64,000 nucleotides of DNA from Methanosarcina sp. ERenArc_MAG2 (GCA_023955635.1 JAMXHR010000001.1:248001-312000); one strand, 5' to 3'. Positions 1-11,278 are shown, counted from the first letter of the stretch. Numbers and translations: made by a program. The notes: generated by a model not told the origin, from the letters alone.

Positions 1-687
1 GCATCTGTTGAAGATATCCTGGAGTCTCTGATTGCTGCCGGGGAGTTTACTTATACTTCCATGTCAGAACTTGCAGCCAAGGCCACATATCAGGAAGTCA
101 TCGAGGCTCTGAAATATATCGAATATTACCCCCTGCTACAGAAGTTTGACGGAACTAATCTGGCATACATAGAAAATGAACTTGACAAGATGTATTACTC
201 AAGTCTCTTTGAAGCAATCGGGACACCAAGGTCCAAGGATCGCAAGCTCTTTGTCAGGGTCATCAAGCTAGAAGTCGATGTTAAAAACCTTGGCACTCTC
301 TTCAGACTGAAAAAAGCAGGAGTTGAGCAGCTTGATGAAATCATGCCTCTCATGATTGAGGGCGGTCTCGAGCTGAAGCCCGAGAAACTGGCAGCTCTTC
401 CGTATGAAGAGTTTGTTAATGAGCTTCAAAGAACTAAGTACTGGGATGCGATTTCAGGCGTCGCCGGTTCGGATATGGCTTCTCTGACCCCTCTTGAAAG
501 CAGGCTCACGAGATATTATCTTGAATCCTCAACCATTCTTTCGCATGTATCTCCGATCTCAATTGTACCTATTATGGACTATATTATCCATAAAAATAAC
601 GAGACAACTAACCTTCGGATCATCTTCAGGGGTAAAGAATCTGGCCTCAGTGATGAATTAATCAAAGACCAGTTGGTGGTTATCTGA
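1..687 (+). CDS. ahaC: A1AO ATP synthase subunit C, 5' truncated by window edge
   Basis: Subunit C couples the membrane rotor to the central stalk of the archaeal A1AO ATP synthase. The reading frame is open from base 1, so only the C-terminal 228 residues or so are present of a protein usually near 360 residues; the ATG at 61 is internal. The segment is the helical subunit C / V-ATPase d type, without enzymatic motifs. It runs into ahaF with a TGATG overlap at 684-688 and is followed by ahaA, ahaB, ahaD and ahaG in the known Methanosarcina order. Identity rests on sequence character plus operon context. Confidence 0.93.
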   Translation, partial: ASVEDILESLIAAGEFTYTSMSELAAKATYQEVIEALKYIEYYPLLQKFDGTNLAYIENELDKMYYSSLFEAIGTPRSKDRKLFVRVIKLEVDVKNLGTLFRLKKAGVEQLDEIMPLMIEGGLELKPEKLAALPYEEFVNELQRTKYWDAISGVAGSDMASLTPLESRLTRYYLESSTILSHVSPISIVPIMDYIIHKNNETTNLRIIFRGKESGLSDELIKDQLVVI

Positions 688-989
688 TGGAATTGGCAGT
701 GATCGGAAAGAGTGATTTTGTTACGGGATTCAGGCTGGCTGGTATCAGGAAAGTTTACGAGACCGCTGATGTCATATCCACTGAGTCCGCGGTAAAATCT
801 GCGCTTCAAGATAAGAGTGTCGGGATTATTGTAATGCATAATGATGACATTGGTAATCTGCCAGAACTTTTAAGGAAAAACTTGAATGAGTCTGTCCAGC
901 CCACAGTAGTAGCCCTGGGAGGCAGCGGAGCAGGCTCGAGTTTAAGAGATAAGATAAAACAAGCGGTAGGTGTTGATCTGTGGAAGTAA
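687..989 (+). CDS. ahaF: A1AO ATP synthase subunit F
   Basis: This 100-residue protein is the small central-stalk subunit F of the A1AO ATP synthase. It begins [20 protein letters not shown], the family's Rossmann-like start, and has a later GIIVMHNDD strand-turn region; the length is normal. The ATG overlaps the ahaC stop codon and its end overlaps the ahaA GTG start by 10 bases, so translation is probably coupled along the operon. There is no sign of damage. Confidence 0.95.
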   Translation: MELAVIGKSDFVTGFRLAGIRKVYETADVISTESAVKSALQDKSVGIIVMHNDDIGNLPELLRKNLNESVQPTVVALGGSGAGSSLRDKIKQAVGVDLWK

Positions 990-2716
990 AAGGTGAAATT
1001 TATCGTGTGGCTGGGCCTGTCGTCACTGCTATCGGCTTGCAGGCAAAAATGTATGACCTGGTTAAAGTCGGTAATGAAGGTTTATTGGGTGAAGTCATCC
1101 AGATAATAGGGCCCAAGACCATCATCCAAGTATACGAAGAGACTGCAGGCGTCAAGCCAGGGGAACCCTGTGTATCCACAGGGATGTCTCTGTCCGTGGA
1201 ACTTGGTCCTGGTCTTCTTTCCAGTATTTATGATGGAATTCAAAGGCCTCTGCACGTCCTGCTAGAGAAGATGGGCAGCTTCATCCAGAGAGGCGTCACT
1301 GCAGACGGACTTGATCACAAAAAACTCTGGGAATTCAAACCTGTTGTCAAGAAGGGAGATTTTGTAAAAGGCGGAGAAGTGATCGGAGTTGTTCAGGAAA
1401 CAGTAAACATTGAACACAAGATCATGATGCACCCGGATATCTCCGGTACAGTTTCGGAAATTAAGAGCGGAAGCTTCACTGTTATAGACACTATCTGTAC
1501 CCTGACTGACGGGAAAGAGCTGCAAATGATGCAGAGATGGCCTGTCAGAAGACCCAGACCTGTGGCGAAAAAACTTACTCCAGAAAAGCCTCTGGTAACA
1601 GGACAGAGAATCCTCGACGGGCTTTTCCCTGTAGCAAAAGGCGGAACTGCTGCAATTCCCGGACCTTTCGGATCGGGAAAGACCGTTACTCAGCAGCAGC
1701 TTGCAAAGTGGAGTGACACCGAAATTGTGGTCTATATCGGCTGTGGTGAGCGCGGAAATGAAATGGCAGATGTTCTAAGTGAGTTCCCTGAACTCGAAGA
1801 CCCGCAGACCGGACGCCCATTGATGGAGCGTACTGTCCTTATTGCTAACACTTCAAACATGCCTGTGGCTGCAAGAGAAGCATCCGTGTACACCGGGATC
1901 ACCATTGCGGAATACTTCCGTGACATGGGATTAGACGTGTCCCTTATGGCAGACTCCACCTCCAGGTGGGCAGAAGCCATGAGAGAAATCTCCTCCCGTC
2001 TGGAAGAAATGCCTGGTGAAGAAGGTTATCCGGCATACCTGTCTGCAAGGCTTGCCGAATTCTACGAGCGTTCCGGTGTTGCAATATCCCTTTGCGGTGA
2101 AAAAGGCTCCATTACTGTTATTGGAGCAGTATCTCCACCTGGCGGTGACTTCTCAGAGCCTGTTACGCAGAATACTCTGCGTATAGTGAAAGTGTTCTGG
2201 GCTCTCGATGCCAAGCTGTCTCAAAAGCGTCACTTCCCGGCTATCAACTGGCTGAACAGTTATAGTCTATACAAGGAAAGCCTTAATGACTGGTTTACTG
2301 AGAACGTGGCTTCTGATTACGTGGCTATGAGGGAAAGAGCAATGGGAATGCTCCAGACAGAATCCGAACTGCAGGAAATCGTGCAGCTTGTGGGTTCCGA
2401 CGCTCTGCCAGACGATCAGCAGCTTCTGCTTGAAATTACCCGTATGATCAGAGAAATTTTCCTGCAGCAGAATGCATTCCACCCAATAGATACCTACAGC
2501 CCGTTCTCTGAGCAGTACAGGATCATGCAGGCAATCATGAGATTCGGAGACGCTGCACAGGAAGCTTTGAAATCAGGTGTTCCTGTCTCGGAAATTGTCA
2601 AGATGTCATCTAAGGATGAGCTTCCCAAGGTTAAGTTCGAGGAGAACTTCGATGCTTCTATGAACGCTGTACTGGCAAAGATGGATAAAGAGTTTGCAGC
2701 CCTGAGAGGTAGGTAA
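980..2716 (+). CDS. ahaA: A1AO ATP synthase catalytic subunit A
   Basis: This is the catalytic A subunit of the archaeal ATP synthase, which makes ATP from the ion gradient built during methanogenesis. It has 578 residues, normal for the family. The Walker A motif GPFGSGKT lies near residue 229, followed by the catalytic GERGNE region and the SRWAEAMRE segment. The long insertion before the nucleotide-binding domain that separates A from B subunits is present. It starts with GTG inside the end of ahaF and is two bases upstream of ahaB. The frame is intact throughout. Confidence 0.98.
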   Translation: MEVKGEIYRVAGPVVTAIGLQAKMYDLVKVGNEGLLGEVIQIIGPKTIIQVYEETAGVKPGEPCVSTGMSLSVELGPGLLSSIYDGIQRPLHVLLEKMGSFIQRGVTADGLDHKKLWEFKPVVKKGDFVKGGEVIGVVQETVNIEHKIMMHPDISGTVSEIKSGSFTVIDTICTLTDGKELQMMQRWPVRRPRPVAKKLTPEKPLVTGQRILDGLFPVAKGGTAAIPGPFGSGKTVTQQQLAKWSDTEIVVYIGCGERGNEMADVLSEFPELEDPQTGRPLMERTVLIANTSNMPVAAREASVYTGITIAEYFRDMGLDVSLMADSTSRWAEAMREISSRLEEMPGEEGYPAYLSARLAEFYERSGVAISLCGEKGSITVIGAVSPPGGDFSEPVTQNTLRIVKVFWALDAKLSQKRHFPAINWLNSYSLYKESLNDWFTENVASDYVAMRERAMGMLQTESELQEIVQLVGSDALPDDQQLLLEITRMIREIFLQQNAFHPIDTYSPFSEQYRIMQAIMRFGDAAQEALKSGVPVSEIVKMSSKDELPKVKFEENFDASMNAVLAKMDKEFAALRGR

Positions 2717-2718
2717 GT

Positions 2719-4101
2719 ATGGTAAAAGAATATAAGACAATCACTCAGATTGCAGGGCCTCTTGTCTTTGTTGAAAAAACAGAGCCTGTAGGCTATAAAG
2801 AAATCGTTACTGTCAACCTGCCTGACGGAACTACCCGCAGAGGCGAGGTGCTGGACTCTTCAACGGACATAGTGGTTATCCAGATTTTTGAAGGTACTGG
2901 AGGTTTGAACAAGGATTGTGGTGTGGTCTTCACAGGGGAAACCCTGAAGCTTCCCGCATCCATCGATCTCCTCGGCAGAATCCTTTCAGGTGCCGGTGAC
3001 CCTCTGGATGGCGGGCCCAGAATAGTGCCAGACAAGCTGCTGGACATTAACGGGGCTGCAATGAACCCATATGCCAGGTTGCCTCCTAAGGATTTCATCC
3101 AGACAGGCATCTCCACAATCGACGGGACAAACACCCTGGTTCGTGGACAGAAACTGCCTATCTTCTCAGCATCAGGTCTTCCGCACAATGAAATTGCCCT
3201 GCAGATCGCAAGGCAGGCTTCTGTGCCCGGATCCGAAGCAGAGTTTGCAGTGGTTTTCGCTGCAATGGGTATCACCAATGAAGAAGCCCAGTATTTCATG
3301 AGCGACTTTGAAAAGACAGGCGCTCTGGAAAGGGCAGTCGTGTTCCTTAACCTGGCAGATGACCCTGCTGTTGAGCGTCTCATCACCCCACGTATGGCAC
3401 TGACAGCAGCCGAGTATCTGGCATACGAGCATGGCATGCACGTTCTCGTCATCCTAACTGACATAACTAACTATGCAGAAGCTCTCCGTCAGATGGGTGC
3501 CGCTCGTAATGAAGTGCCTGGCCGTCGTGGATATCCGGGTTACATGTACACTGACCTTGCAACTCTCTACGAGCGTGCTGGTATTGTCAAGGGTGCCAAG
3601 GGATCCGTTACTCAGATTCCGATTCTTTCAATGCCTGGTGACGACATCACCCACCCGATCCCTGACCTGTCAGGGTATATTACTGAAGGCCAGATCGTGG
3701 TTTCCAGGGAACTGCACAGGAAAGGTATCTATCCACCAATCAATGTGCTGCCGTCCCTATCGAGGCTGATGAATTCCGGTATCGGAGCAGGTAAGACAAG
3801 GGAAGATCACAAGGCTGTTTCTGACCAGATGTACGCAGGTTATGCAGAAGGGCGTGACCTGAGAGGTCTCGTGGCCATCGTCGGTAAAGAAGCTCTGTCC
3901 GAGAGAGACACAAAGCTCCTCGAGTTTGCTGACCTTTTCGAAAACGAGTTCGTCCGCCAGGGCAGAAACGAAAACAGGACCATTGCAGATACACTGGACG
4001 TCGGCTGGAAGATCCTCGCACACCTGCCAATAAACCAGTTGGGTAGGATTGACAACAAGTATATCCAGAAATATCATCCTGCACACAGAAAGGCTCAGTG
4101 A
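2719..4101 (+). CDS. ahaB: A1AO ATP synthase regulatory subunit B
   Basis: This is the non-catalytic nucleotide-binding B subunit, which alternates with A in the A1 hexamer. It has 460 residues. In place of a Walker A motif it has [10 protein letters not shown] near residue 150, as expected for B subunits. [20 protein letters not shown] is the strongly conserved central block. The ATG is two bases after the ahaA stop, and the TGA at 4099-4101 lies just before ahaD. The gene is intact. Confidence 0.98.
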   Translation: MVKEYKTITQIAGPLVFVEKTEPVGYKEIVTVNLPDGTTRRGEVLDSSTDIVVIQIFEGTGGLNKDCGVVFTGETLKLPASIDLLGRILSGAGDPLDGGPRIVPDKLLDINGAAMNPYARLPPKDFIQTGISTIDGTNTLVRGQKLPIFSASGLPHNEIALQIARQASVPGSEAEFAVVFAAMGITNEEAQYFMSDFEKTGALERAVVFLNLADDPAVERLITPRMALTAAEYLAYEHGMHVLVILTDITNYAEALRQMGAARNEVPGRRGYPGYMYTDLATLYERAGIVKGAKGSVTQIPILSMPGDDITHPIPDLSGYITEGQIVVSRELHRKGIYPPINVLPSLSRLMNSGIGAGKTREDHKAVSDQMYAGYAEGRDLRGLVAIVGKEALSERDTKLLEFADLFENEFVRQGRNENRTIADTLDVGWKILAHLPINQLGRIDNKYIQKYHPAHRKAQ

Positions 4102-4106
4102 TTGAC

Positions 4107-4730
4107 ATGGCTCAAGACGTAAAACCAACTCGGTCGGAGCTAATCGAGCTCAAGAAAAAAATCAAGCTCTCTGAAAGTGGGCACAAGCTCCTTAAGATGA
4201 AAAGAGACGGTCTTATTCTTGAGTTCTTCAAGATCCTTAACGAGGCAAGGAACGTCAGAACCGAGCTGGACGCTGCCTACGCAAAGTCTGTGGAAAAAAT
4301 CAATCTCGCCTCTGCCGTTGACGGGATGGTTACTGTCAAGTCAACAGCCTTCACGGCGAAGGAATCTCCCGAAATTCAGCTTTCAGGGCATAATATCATG
4401 GGTGTCTGGGTGCCGAAGATCAGTTCTACGGGAGTCCGTAAATCCCTTCCTGAAAGGGGTTACGGGATAATCGGTACAAATTCATACATCGATGAGACTG
4501 CCGATGCCTATGAGGACCTTGTGGAAAAGATTATCACGGCCGCAGAGCTGGAAACTACAATGAAAAGGCTTCTTAATGAAATCGAGAAGACCAAGAGGCG
4601 TGTGAACGCTCTCGAATTCAAAGTAATTCCCGAACTCATCGCAACCATGAAGTATATCCGCTTCGTCCTTGAGGAGATGGAAAGGGAGAATACTTTCCGG
4701 CTGAAGAGGATCAAAGCAAGGACCAAATAA
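4107..4730 (+). CDS. ahaD: A1AO ATP synthase subunit D
   Basis: Subunit D is the central rotor shaft of the A1 domain, a long antiparallel coiled coil. The translation MAQDVKPTRSELIELKKKIK followed by a long charged helical protein of 207 residues fits the family. I chose the ATG at 4107. A GTG at 4098 inside the ahaB stop region would add three residues and is the alternative, with GAAAGG a few bases upstream. The protein ends FRLKRIKARTK, a typical basic tail. ahaG follows after 17 bases. Confidence 0.95.
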   Translation: MAQDVKPTRSELIELKKKIKLSESGHKLLKMKRDGLILEFFKILNEARNVRTELDAAYAKSVEKINLASAVDGMVTVKSTAFTAKESPEIQLSGHNIMGVWVPKISSTGVRKSLPERGYGIIGTNSYIDETADAYEDLVEKIITAAELETTMKRLLNEIEKTKRRVNALEFKVIPELIATMKYIRFVLEEMERENTFRLKRIKARTK

Positions 4731-4747
4731 TCAATCTTGATTTGAAT

Positions 4748-4915
4748 ATGGCAATAAGCAACGATCAACCGAATCTGATTGAAAAAGCGGTATTCAAGTT
4801 AGGTGAACCCCAAAACCAGGCACGCCTGATTCAGGTAGCCTGGCGTATTTCCCTTCTAATGATGATTTTGGGGTTCATTATTGTCATAAGAACAATTTCT
4901 CCAAACTTTATGTGA
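4748..4915 (+). CDS. ahaG: Small membrane protein at the end of the ATP synthase operon (AhaG type)
   Basis: This 55-residue frame begins with ATG 17 bases after ahaD. It has a polar N-terminal half (MAISNDQPNLIEKAVFKLGE) and one clear membrane helix around residues 34-49 (ISLLMMILGFIIVIRT). A small hydrophobic gene called ahaG is known at this exact place in the Methanosarcina mazei aha operon, and its function is not established. The position, size and single helix make the match convincing. There is no further gene in the operon; T-rich stretches follow near 4958-4972. Confidence 0.8.
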   Translation: MAISNDQPNLIEKAVFKLGEPQNQARLIQVAWRISLLMMILGFIIVIRTISPNFM

Positions 4916-5097
4916 CCTGAACTTCAGGATGGTTTCCATCTCTAAGTCTCGGCACAGGTTTTTGTTTTTCTGATTAAAGCCGTATCTTTTTCAATTCAAT
5001 TTTTTAATTTTCTATCAAGAGCCTTCAAATTTTTGTTTTCTCGTTTGCCTTTAAATTAGAAAGCTATTTTAACGACAAATTTCAATTTTAATTTCTT

Positions 5098-7394
5098 ATG
5101 CAAAATGAAGCCAGACTTCTTCATGTGACCGGCACTGTGCAGGGTGTTGGTTTTCGTCCCTTCATATACCAGCTTGCACAAGCCCATGGACTTTTCGGAT
5201 ATGTAAAAAATCTCGGAAACTACGTGGAAATTCTTATCGAGGGAAACCCGGCTAGCCTTGAAAGTTTTCTTCGAGATCTGCCTGAGAAAAAACCTCCTCT
5301 TGCTAAAATTACAGAGCTCAAAATAAAAAATGTCCTTTTTTCCGCTTCTTTAAAATTCACCATCGTGCCAAGTGAGCCTGGAGCTTTTGAAAATTCAATT
5401 ATTCCTCCTGATACGGCTATTTGTGAACAGTGCAGGTCAGAGATCTTTGATTCTGCGTCCAGATATTACCATTATCCTTTTACAGTTTGCACTAATTGTG
5501 GTCCCCGTTATACAACAGTCCGGACTCTTCCTTATGACAGGGAAAATACTACTATGGCAGATTTCCTCTCTGCGCGGAGTGCGAGACAGAGTATACCAAT
5601 CCCTTTAATCGAAGGTATCATGCCCAACCGGTCTGCTGCCCAAAGTGCGGGCCAGAAATCTGGCTTTCAGACTATGAAGGAAATGTACTGGCACAGGGTT
5701 ATGAAGCAATCTCAAAAGCTTCTGACTTTCTTCAGCAGGGCTCAATCCTTTCTGTCAAGGGGTTCGGAGGTTTTCATATTGCCTGCAATGCTCGAAAGGA
5801 GGAGCCTGTAAGGGAGCTTCGAAGGAGGTTGGTGCGTCCGGAGCAGCCTTTTGCGGTCATGGCAAAAAATCCTGAGGTTGTGGAGTCCTTTGCGGAGCTT
5901 GAAGGCGCAGGGAGGGAATATCTTACATCCCGTCGCCGCCCTATTACTTTGCTTTCCATGTCAAAGGAATTCAACCTGGCAAAATCCGTTTCCCCGGGCC
6001 TGCATAATATAGGGGTCATGCTTCCCTATACAGGCACGCAGAACCTGCTTTTTGACCGCGTACCTGACGCTGTATATGTCATGACCTCGGCAAACCTTCC
6101 AGGAAGGCCTATGGTTATCGAAAATAAAGAAGCGCTTGAAAAACTCAACGGGATTGTCGATTTTCATCTGCTGCATAACAGGGTTATTGCAAACAGGAAC
6201 GATGATACGGTTATCCGGATTGTAAACGGACGGGCGGCCTTTATCCGGCGTTCCAGGGGTTTCGTGCCTGAACCTGTAGAGTTGCCTTTTGAAATCGAAG
6301 CTTCTATAGGAGTAGGGGCTGAAATGAACTCCACGGTGACTGTGGCAAAAGGAAAACTTGCCTATATCTCTCAGTATATAGGAAACACCAACCACGTAGA
6401 AACCTTCAGGTACCACTCAGAAGTTGTCAGACACCTTATTCGTCTCACAGGAATAGAGCCTCTTCATTGGGGCTGCGACCTGCACCCTGCTTTTAACACA
6501 ACCCGGTTTGCAATGAATATGGGAGGGAAAAATACACTTCAGGTTCAACATCACCATGCCCACATGCTTGCACTTATGGCTGATAACTCCCTGCCGCTGG
6601 ACTCACGGATGCTAGGAATTGCTCTTGATGGAGTTGGATACGGTAGTGACGGCACGGTCTGGGGGGAGCTTTTCGAGTCCTCTTACTTCGGATATGAACG
6701 CCTTGGACATTTGCTTTCTCAACCAATGCCCGGGGAGACCTTGCATCGAAGATACCTTCAAGGATGGTTCTGGGTATTCTTTTCGAGAGGCTTGGGAGGG
6801 AAGAGCTGGAAAAGCTTCCCCTCATCTTTCCACAAGGAGCTATGGAGTTCTCAACAATTATGAAACAGCTTGAAAAGGGGGTAAATGTTGTCCAAAGCAG
6901 CAGTACAGGGAGAGTACTGGATGCAGCTGCAACTCTTCTTGGAATTTGCGGAATAAGAACCTATGAAGGAGAGCCTGCAATGAAACTCGAATCTGCCGCA
7001 AGGAATAGTATTCGTATAGTAGATCTCCCTCTGGTCTTCAAAAAGCAGAAAAATCAGGAGTTCCTGTGCTTGACACGACCGAGCTTCTTCTGGGGGTTTA
7101 TGAACTTTTAGGAAAGTACTCTTCTGCTGATCTTGCTTTTGCGGTTGAGGAAAACCTTGCAAAGGGAATATCGGAACTTGCCATTACCCTTGCAGCAAAA
7201 GGGGCCTTGAAACTATAGGCCTGAGTGGAGGGGTTGCCTATAATGACCATATAACTTCCTGCATTGCAGGAACTGTTCGAGAAGCAGGTTTTGAATTTCT
7301 AGCTCACCGCCAGGTTCCCTGTGGAGACGGATGTATTTCCTTCGGGCAGGCTCTTGCGGCAGGCCTGAGAGTAGAGCCTGAGGGTAAGGCATGA
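5098..7394 (+). pseudogene. hypF: Carbamoyltransferase HypF, reading frame broken four times
   Basis: HypF makes the thiocarboxamide that becomes the cyanide ligand of [NiFe] hydrogenases. The domains are all recognisable: acylphosphatase (VTGTVQGVGFRPF, residues 9-21), the double zinc finger (CEQC, CTNCGPRY, then CAEC and CCPKCGP in the next frame), a YrdC-like domain, and the Kae1-like C-terminal domain. The frame is lost four times, at 5565 (CC), 6733-6736 (GGGG), 7040-7044 (A run) and 7197-7204 (A and G runs). Adding one base at each restores a protein to the TGA at 7392-7394. No residues are otherwise missing. Because essential genes in this window carry the same lesion, I suspect sequencing error rather than true decay. 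Confidence 0.88.
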
Positions 7395-7660
7395 GAATAA
7401 CACCTGAGAATAACATATAAATACACTTTTACGTCCTGACCTACCAATTCTATTTCTAAAATGAAATTTATATTTACTCAACGATGGGTAAATTTCGAGC
7501 CATCTCGGCATCCGTGTGATTAATATTTTTTTTGCTCCAATTAAAGTGTCTTCTGTTCTAATTCGAGTGTCAATATTCAAAATGTACTGAAATTTGGTCA
7601 GAAAGACTGAAATACAAAATTAAATAAATGATCCATGCTTAGATAGGAGAGGGAGCATAA

Positions 7661-8116
7661 ATGGGGCTAGGTAGTATACGCATTAGAGTCATAACAAGCA
7701 GGGATGAAATTTTAGGTATGGGGGCAGAGGAGAAGGCAGTACACCTTGCTTTTAGACCTTCGGACAGGGATCTTTTTAGTCTGGTCAAGAAATGTCCCGG
7801 AATAGAACTACTTCAGCTTCCTGCATCTTCTTATGAAGGGCTTTCTAAATTTATCAAGATGTACCTTGCTTCTTCAGGTATTCATCTGGTAAAAGGAGAT
7901 GTCAGCGGGCACTGGCATGACCTCAATAATTATTTCGTAATACCTGCTTACGTGCTTGAAAAGATAAAAGAACTGGAAGTTCAGGGAAGAACCGAGGAAG
8001 AAATAATTTGTGAGATTACGAGTATAAGAAAAATCAGCCCTGACATGATCCTTCACCTGCTTCACAGCTCATTCCTGGCTTCAGGCCCTGAGTGGCCGCG
8101 AATAACCAAAATTTAA
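7661..8116 (+). CDS. DUF1699 family protein
   Basis: This 151-residue protein belongs to a small family (DUF1699) largely confined to Methanosarcina and its relatives, with no established biochemical function. Conserved blocks include RIRVITSRDEI, AVHLAFRPSDRDLFSLV and KGDVSGHWHDLNNYF. The C-terminal third is helical, and the IPAYVLEKIKELEVQGRTEE block resembles a small helical DNA- or RNA-binding unit, though this is speculative. AGGAGAGGGAGC upstream is a good ribosome site. A second member lies at 11837-12244, beyond the IS element. Confidence 0.8.
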   Translation: MGLGSIRIRVITSRDEILGMGAEEKAVHLAFRPSDRDLFSLVKKCPGIELLQLPASSYEGLSKFIKMYLASSGIHLVKGDVSGHWHDLNNYFVIPAYVLEKIKELEVQGRTEEEIICEITSIRKISPDMILHLLHSSFLASGPEWPRITKI

Positions 8117-8139
8117 ACTAGTCTGGCTTTACTTCTTGC

Positions 8140-9494
8140 TTATAGGCGTTTCCACCATTTTCTTGAGGCTTTCTGTTCTTCTATCTGCCTTAGCCCATCA
8201 GACGCGAATTTCTGCTGCATCCTGTACTTTCTGTTTTCCTCGTTAACCCTGGAAAAGGCCTCTTCTTTACTTGCGAGTGTTCCTTTTAATTGCTTTATCA
8301 ACTCTTCTTTTTCTCTAAGTTCGACTGCCAGTTTTTCTTCTCCTTCATAGGCTGAGAGCTGCTTCTCAAGCTTTCTTACTTTTTCTTCACTTGTAGCAAA
8401 CATAACTTCCATAGTATTTATCGTTCTTTCTTTTCCGGTAAGCTTCTCTTCAATTCTCTTCATCTCCCCAACTTTTGCAATAACCTCTCCAGCCAGGGTC
8501 TTAAGGTCTCTATCCTTTAGCGAGATACTTTCTTCAAGTTTTTCTACTTCTCTTTCTTTTGCCGAAAGCCTCTCACTGATGAATGTTATATTTTCTACTT
8601 TTTCTTTAAGTTCTTGAGTAAGGCTATTTTTCTCGCCTTCTTTTTCTATGAGCCCGGACTCAAGTTTTCCGGTTTCTTCATTCTTATAAGCAAGTTTTTC
8701 TTTAAGGTCCCACAATTCAGAATCTTTTTCATGGAGAAGTTTTTTGTGCTCCTCAAGTTTCATTTCATTGCCTGCAAGCTTTTCCTCAAGGCTTCTGGCA
8801 ATTCCCTTCGAATCCGAAAGAAACTTTTCAAGAACATCTATTTTTTCGGTTTTGGATTTCAGCTCTTCTTTTAGTCTGTCTATTTCTTCTTTGCCTGCAA
8901 ACTTATCATTAAGTTCTTTTATTCTCTGTGTTTTTTCGTCAAGTTTTATCTCTAGGTTTTTCAACTCAATCTCGCTGCTTTCAAGCTGGAGATAAAGGGA
9001 ATTGGTATCAGAATTTTCGTTATTTTCTTCGATGTTGAAAGCCAGAGAATCTTCTTTTTCACTTTCAAAGGCCTGCAGCTTTTTTTCTCTGAAAGAAGAC
9101 CGATTTGCCCTCTCGTGTTTTCACAGATTTCAGCCCAGGCAAGGATGGAAGCTACTGGTGTTATTCTCTTAAAAACAGTATCTCCTATACTGCAATCGTA
9201 AACTCTACTGGCAATATAACCTTCCAATGTATCCAGCTCAAGGTTAGGGTCTCCTAGTCTTGAGTTTGTTGCATTTCCTTTTTTTGCCTGCCCGCCGTTT
9301 TCCTTCAGGCAATTGATGGCTTCGGAAAATATCTTCCAGGGGAGAAATGGCTGATTTTTCAGGTTGTCAACATAGACTCCATCCGTTTCTGATCGGGCTT
9401 CAAAAAATTGTTTCCCGCTCATCAGCGGAATCTTTGCCGGATTTCCTTTTTTATCAAATTGGTTTTTTATTTTTGAGACAACAGGATCTTCCAT
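8140..9494 (-). CDS. Coiled-coil protein with conserved N-terminal domain, one frameshift
   Basis: The function is unknown. Residues 1-130 or so form a compact domain (MEDPVVSKIKNQFDKKGNPA onward) that I do not recognise. The remaining 300 residues or so are almost continuous coiled coil rich in K, E and L heptads, ending in a basic ASRKWWKRL tail. The two halves are in different frames. Adding one base to the run of seven T at 9080-9086 joins them as EKKKLQAFESEKEDS, so a single gene of about 450 residues is likely. No signal peptide or membrane segment is visible. It is convergent with the DUF1699 gene at 7661. Confidence 0.65.
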
Positions 9495-9584
9495 GCATGA
9501 GCCTCTTCAAAGTCGTGTCTGGAATATAATGAACATGACATTTAATAAAAGTTGTGCGATTTGCCTGACATTTTTTAAGTTAGT

Positions 9585-10723
9585 TAGGAGTTACGCAGTT
9601 GGCTCTTGACATATCGTTTTTAACAACTTCCCATCCATACGAATTAATTTAATGTGTATATTGGGTTATTTAAATATGCTGTCACTGCCCCTCTCCGAAT
9701 TTTCATCGTACTTTCGAACCAGGATATCCCCGTTTTGATTCTTTGTAACTCCAGTCTAAGGAACGCTCTTAATGAGAACATTATATGTGCTCTTTGTGAC
9801 TCTTCCTTTCTTGCCTGACATTTTTCGACCCCACAGAACTGCTTTATTCCTCTGTGGTATTCCTCAATTTTCCATGACTTCTTTGCCAACTCTTCACGTT
9901 TTGATTCATCCATATCCTGTACATCTGTAACCCAGTGTTGCGTGTCTCCATCTTTTGAAACTATCCTAAACACCTTTACAAATCCATATGCTTTGAGATG
10001 AACCACAAGTCCTTTTGGAGGAATCTCTACTGTTTCAAGTGGCACATTTCCCTTCTTATCAGGATTTACCAAACGATTTTTCTTTAACCTTGTAAGGAAA
10101 TGCCATTCTTTCTTCTTTATTGCTTTAAGGTTTTTCACACTTGCGTACCATGTATCAAACAAAACAAATTCGGGATTAAAACCACGTTCTTCGGCTTTGT
10201 CAAGCATATCGCGGAAATGGTCATTCTTTGTTTTGTCGTCTTCATCAATGTTATAAATTCGAAAATCGATAGGTATAACAGTTGTACCGTCTGTCCAAAC
10301 TAAGGTGACCAAACCTATCCCCTTTACAGCACGATGATGTTTTCCACTCCACATACGACGAACAAAAGCCATTTCTTTTGCGTATGGTTTATCTAATGTT
10401 GAATCGTCAATAATTAGAAAGCCTTCTTCAGGCTTAACATGACTTTTTACTTCTTCCCATAATGCTTCTGTGTCTGGAGGTTGCCTTTGAAGGCAACGAG
10501 TGAAAGCATCGTGAGAAGGAGCATTAGCTACGATTGGATAACATCTAGCAGCTTCAGTACAGCTGAAAACGTTAGATGCCGCAATGAGAAAATTAATGAA
10601 ATCAATGTCAATACACTTAGGTGGGTTTATATCCATAACTCCGTACGTTTTTGGGGAACTATGGAGATATTAGTATATTTTAAATGATATTACTTTTTCG
10701 GCATTTCAAATGCGTAAGTCCTA
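9585..10723 (-). mobile_element. Insertion sequence with DDE transposase, intact ends and target duplication
   Basis: An element of about 1139 bp contains one transposase gene. Its ends are imperfect inverted repeats: TAGGAGTTACGCAGTT at 9585 and the complement of TAGGACTTACGCATTT ending at 10723. TTAGT occurs directly outside both ends (9580-9584 and 10724-10728) and is read as a 5-bp target duplication. Intact ends, duplication and open frame point to a fairly recent insertion. The family is IS4/IS701-like on the basis of the transposase; exact assignment needs a database search. Confidence 0.85.
9644..10636 (-). CDS. DDE transposase (IS4/IS701-like)
   Basis: This 330-residue transposase is the only gene of the IS element at 9585-10723. 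The likely catalytic residues are the first Asp in FLIIDDSTLDKPYAK (near residue 77), the second Asp in VLFDTWYAS (near residue 161), and the Glu in the SWKIEEYHRGIKQ block (near residue 265). That last block is the family's conserved C-terminal signature. The start ATG at 10636 is about 90 bases inside the element. The frame is intact, so the element could be active. Confidence 0.9.
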   Translation of the reverse strand: MDINPPKCIDIDFINFLIAASNVFSCTEAARCYPIVANAPSHDAFTRCLQRQPPDTEALWEEVKSHVKPEEGFLIIDDSTLDKPYAKEMAFVRRMWSGKHHRAVKGIGLVTLVWTDGTTVIPIDFRIYNIDEDDKTKNDHFRDMLDKAEERGFNPEFVLFDTWYASVKNLKAIKKKEWHFLTRLKKNRLVNPDKKGNVPLETVEIPPKGLVVHLKAYGFVKVFRIVSKDGDTQHWVTDVQDMDESKREELAKKSWKIEEYHRGIKQFCGVEKCQARKEESQRAHIMFSLRAFLRLELQRIKTGISWFESTMKIRRGAVTAYLNNPIYTLN

Positions 10724-11012
10724 TTAGTTATTCTTATTTTTCGGGAAGAATCAGCTTGACTTTTCTTCGAAAACAACCTCTTTCAGCCTGGAAGCAGGTC
10801 TGCCTGGCTGGCATATAGGAAGTACAAATAATTTTCTGGGCGATGAGTCTAATTTGCAGGTTTTGCTTTCCTTATATAACCTGTAAATGTTACAGCAGAC
10901 ATTCGAGTATTTATAGTTTTAAATCTAGAATTTCCCACTAAAACGAGCTTCTTTTGGACAAATAAATACAGCTGACCCGCTGAAATCCTGCTGGTAGAAA
11001 ATGAGATCCTAG

Positions 11013-11278
11013 ATTCGGCAGGTCGACAATTAATTTTCAATATTTTTGTTGATGGCGATTTTGAAGTGATGCTCCATAATTGTATGCAGTTATTAGGTTT
11101 ACATATGACCAATTATTAATTTCTCATACAAAACTTCAATGAAAAAATGATTCAGTACTTATATATGTCGTGGGAATTGAGCCACGCGTTAACCAACTTT
11201 AAACCCAATATATAGTTAGCTAATATTCAAAAACGGTATCGGAAAAATATTCTAATTTTTAATGTCGACCTGCCGAAT
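11013..11278. repeat. MITE-like element with perfect 15-bp terminal inverted repeats and CTAG duplication
   Basis: ATTCGGCAGGTCGAC at 11013-11027 is matched by its exact complement at 11264-11278. Both ends are directly flanked by CTAG (11009-11012 and 11279-11282). The 266-bp interior is A/T-rich and has no plausible gene; a short minus-strand open frame crossing the left end is not convincing. The structure is that of a non-autonomous element mobilised by a transposase that duplicates CTAG. I do not see its parent in this window. Confidence 0.75.

Noticed and set aside
10849-11112. Minus-strand open frame of 87 residues
   Set aside because: It runs through the end of the MITE, so its frame is a by-product of the insertion.
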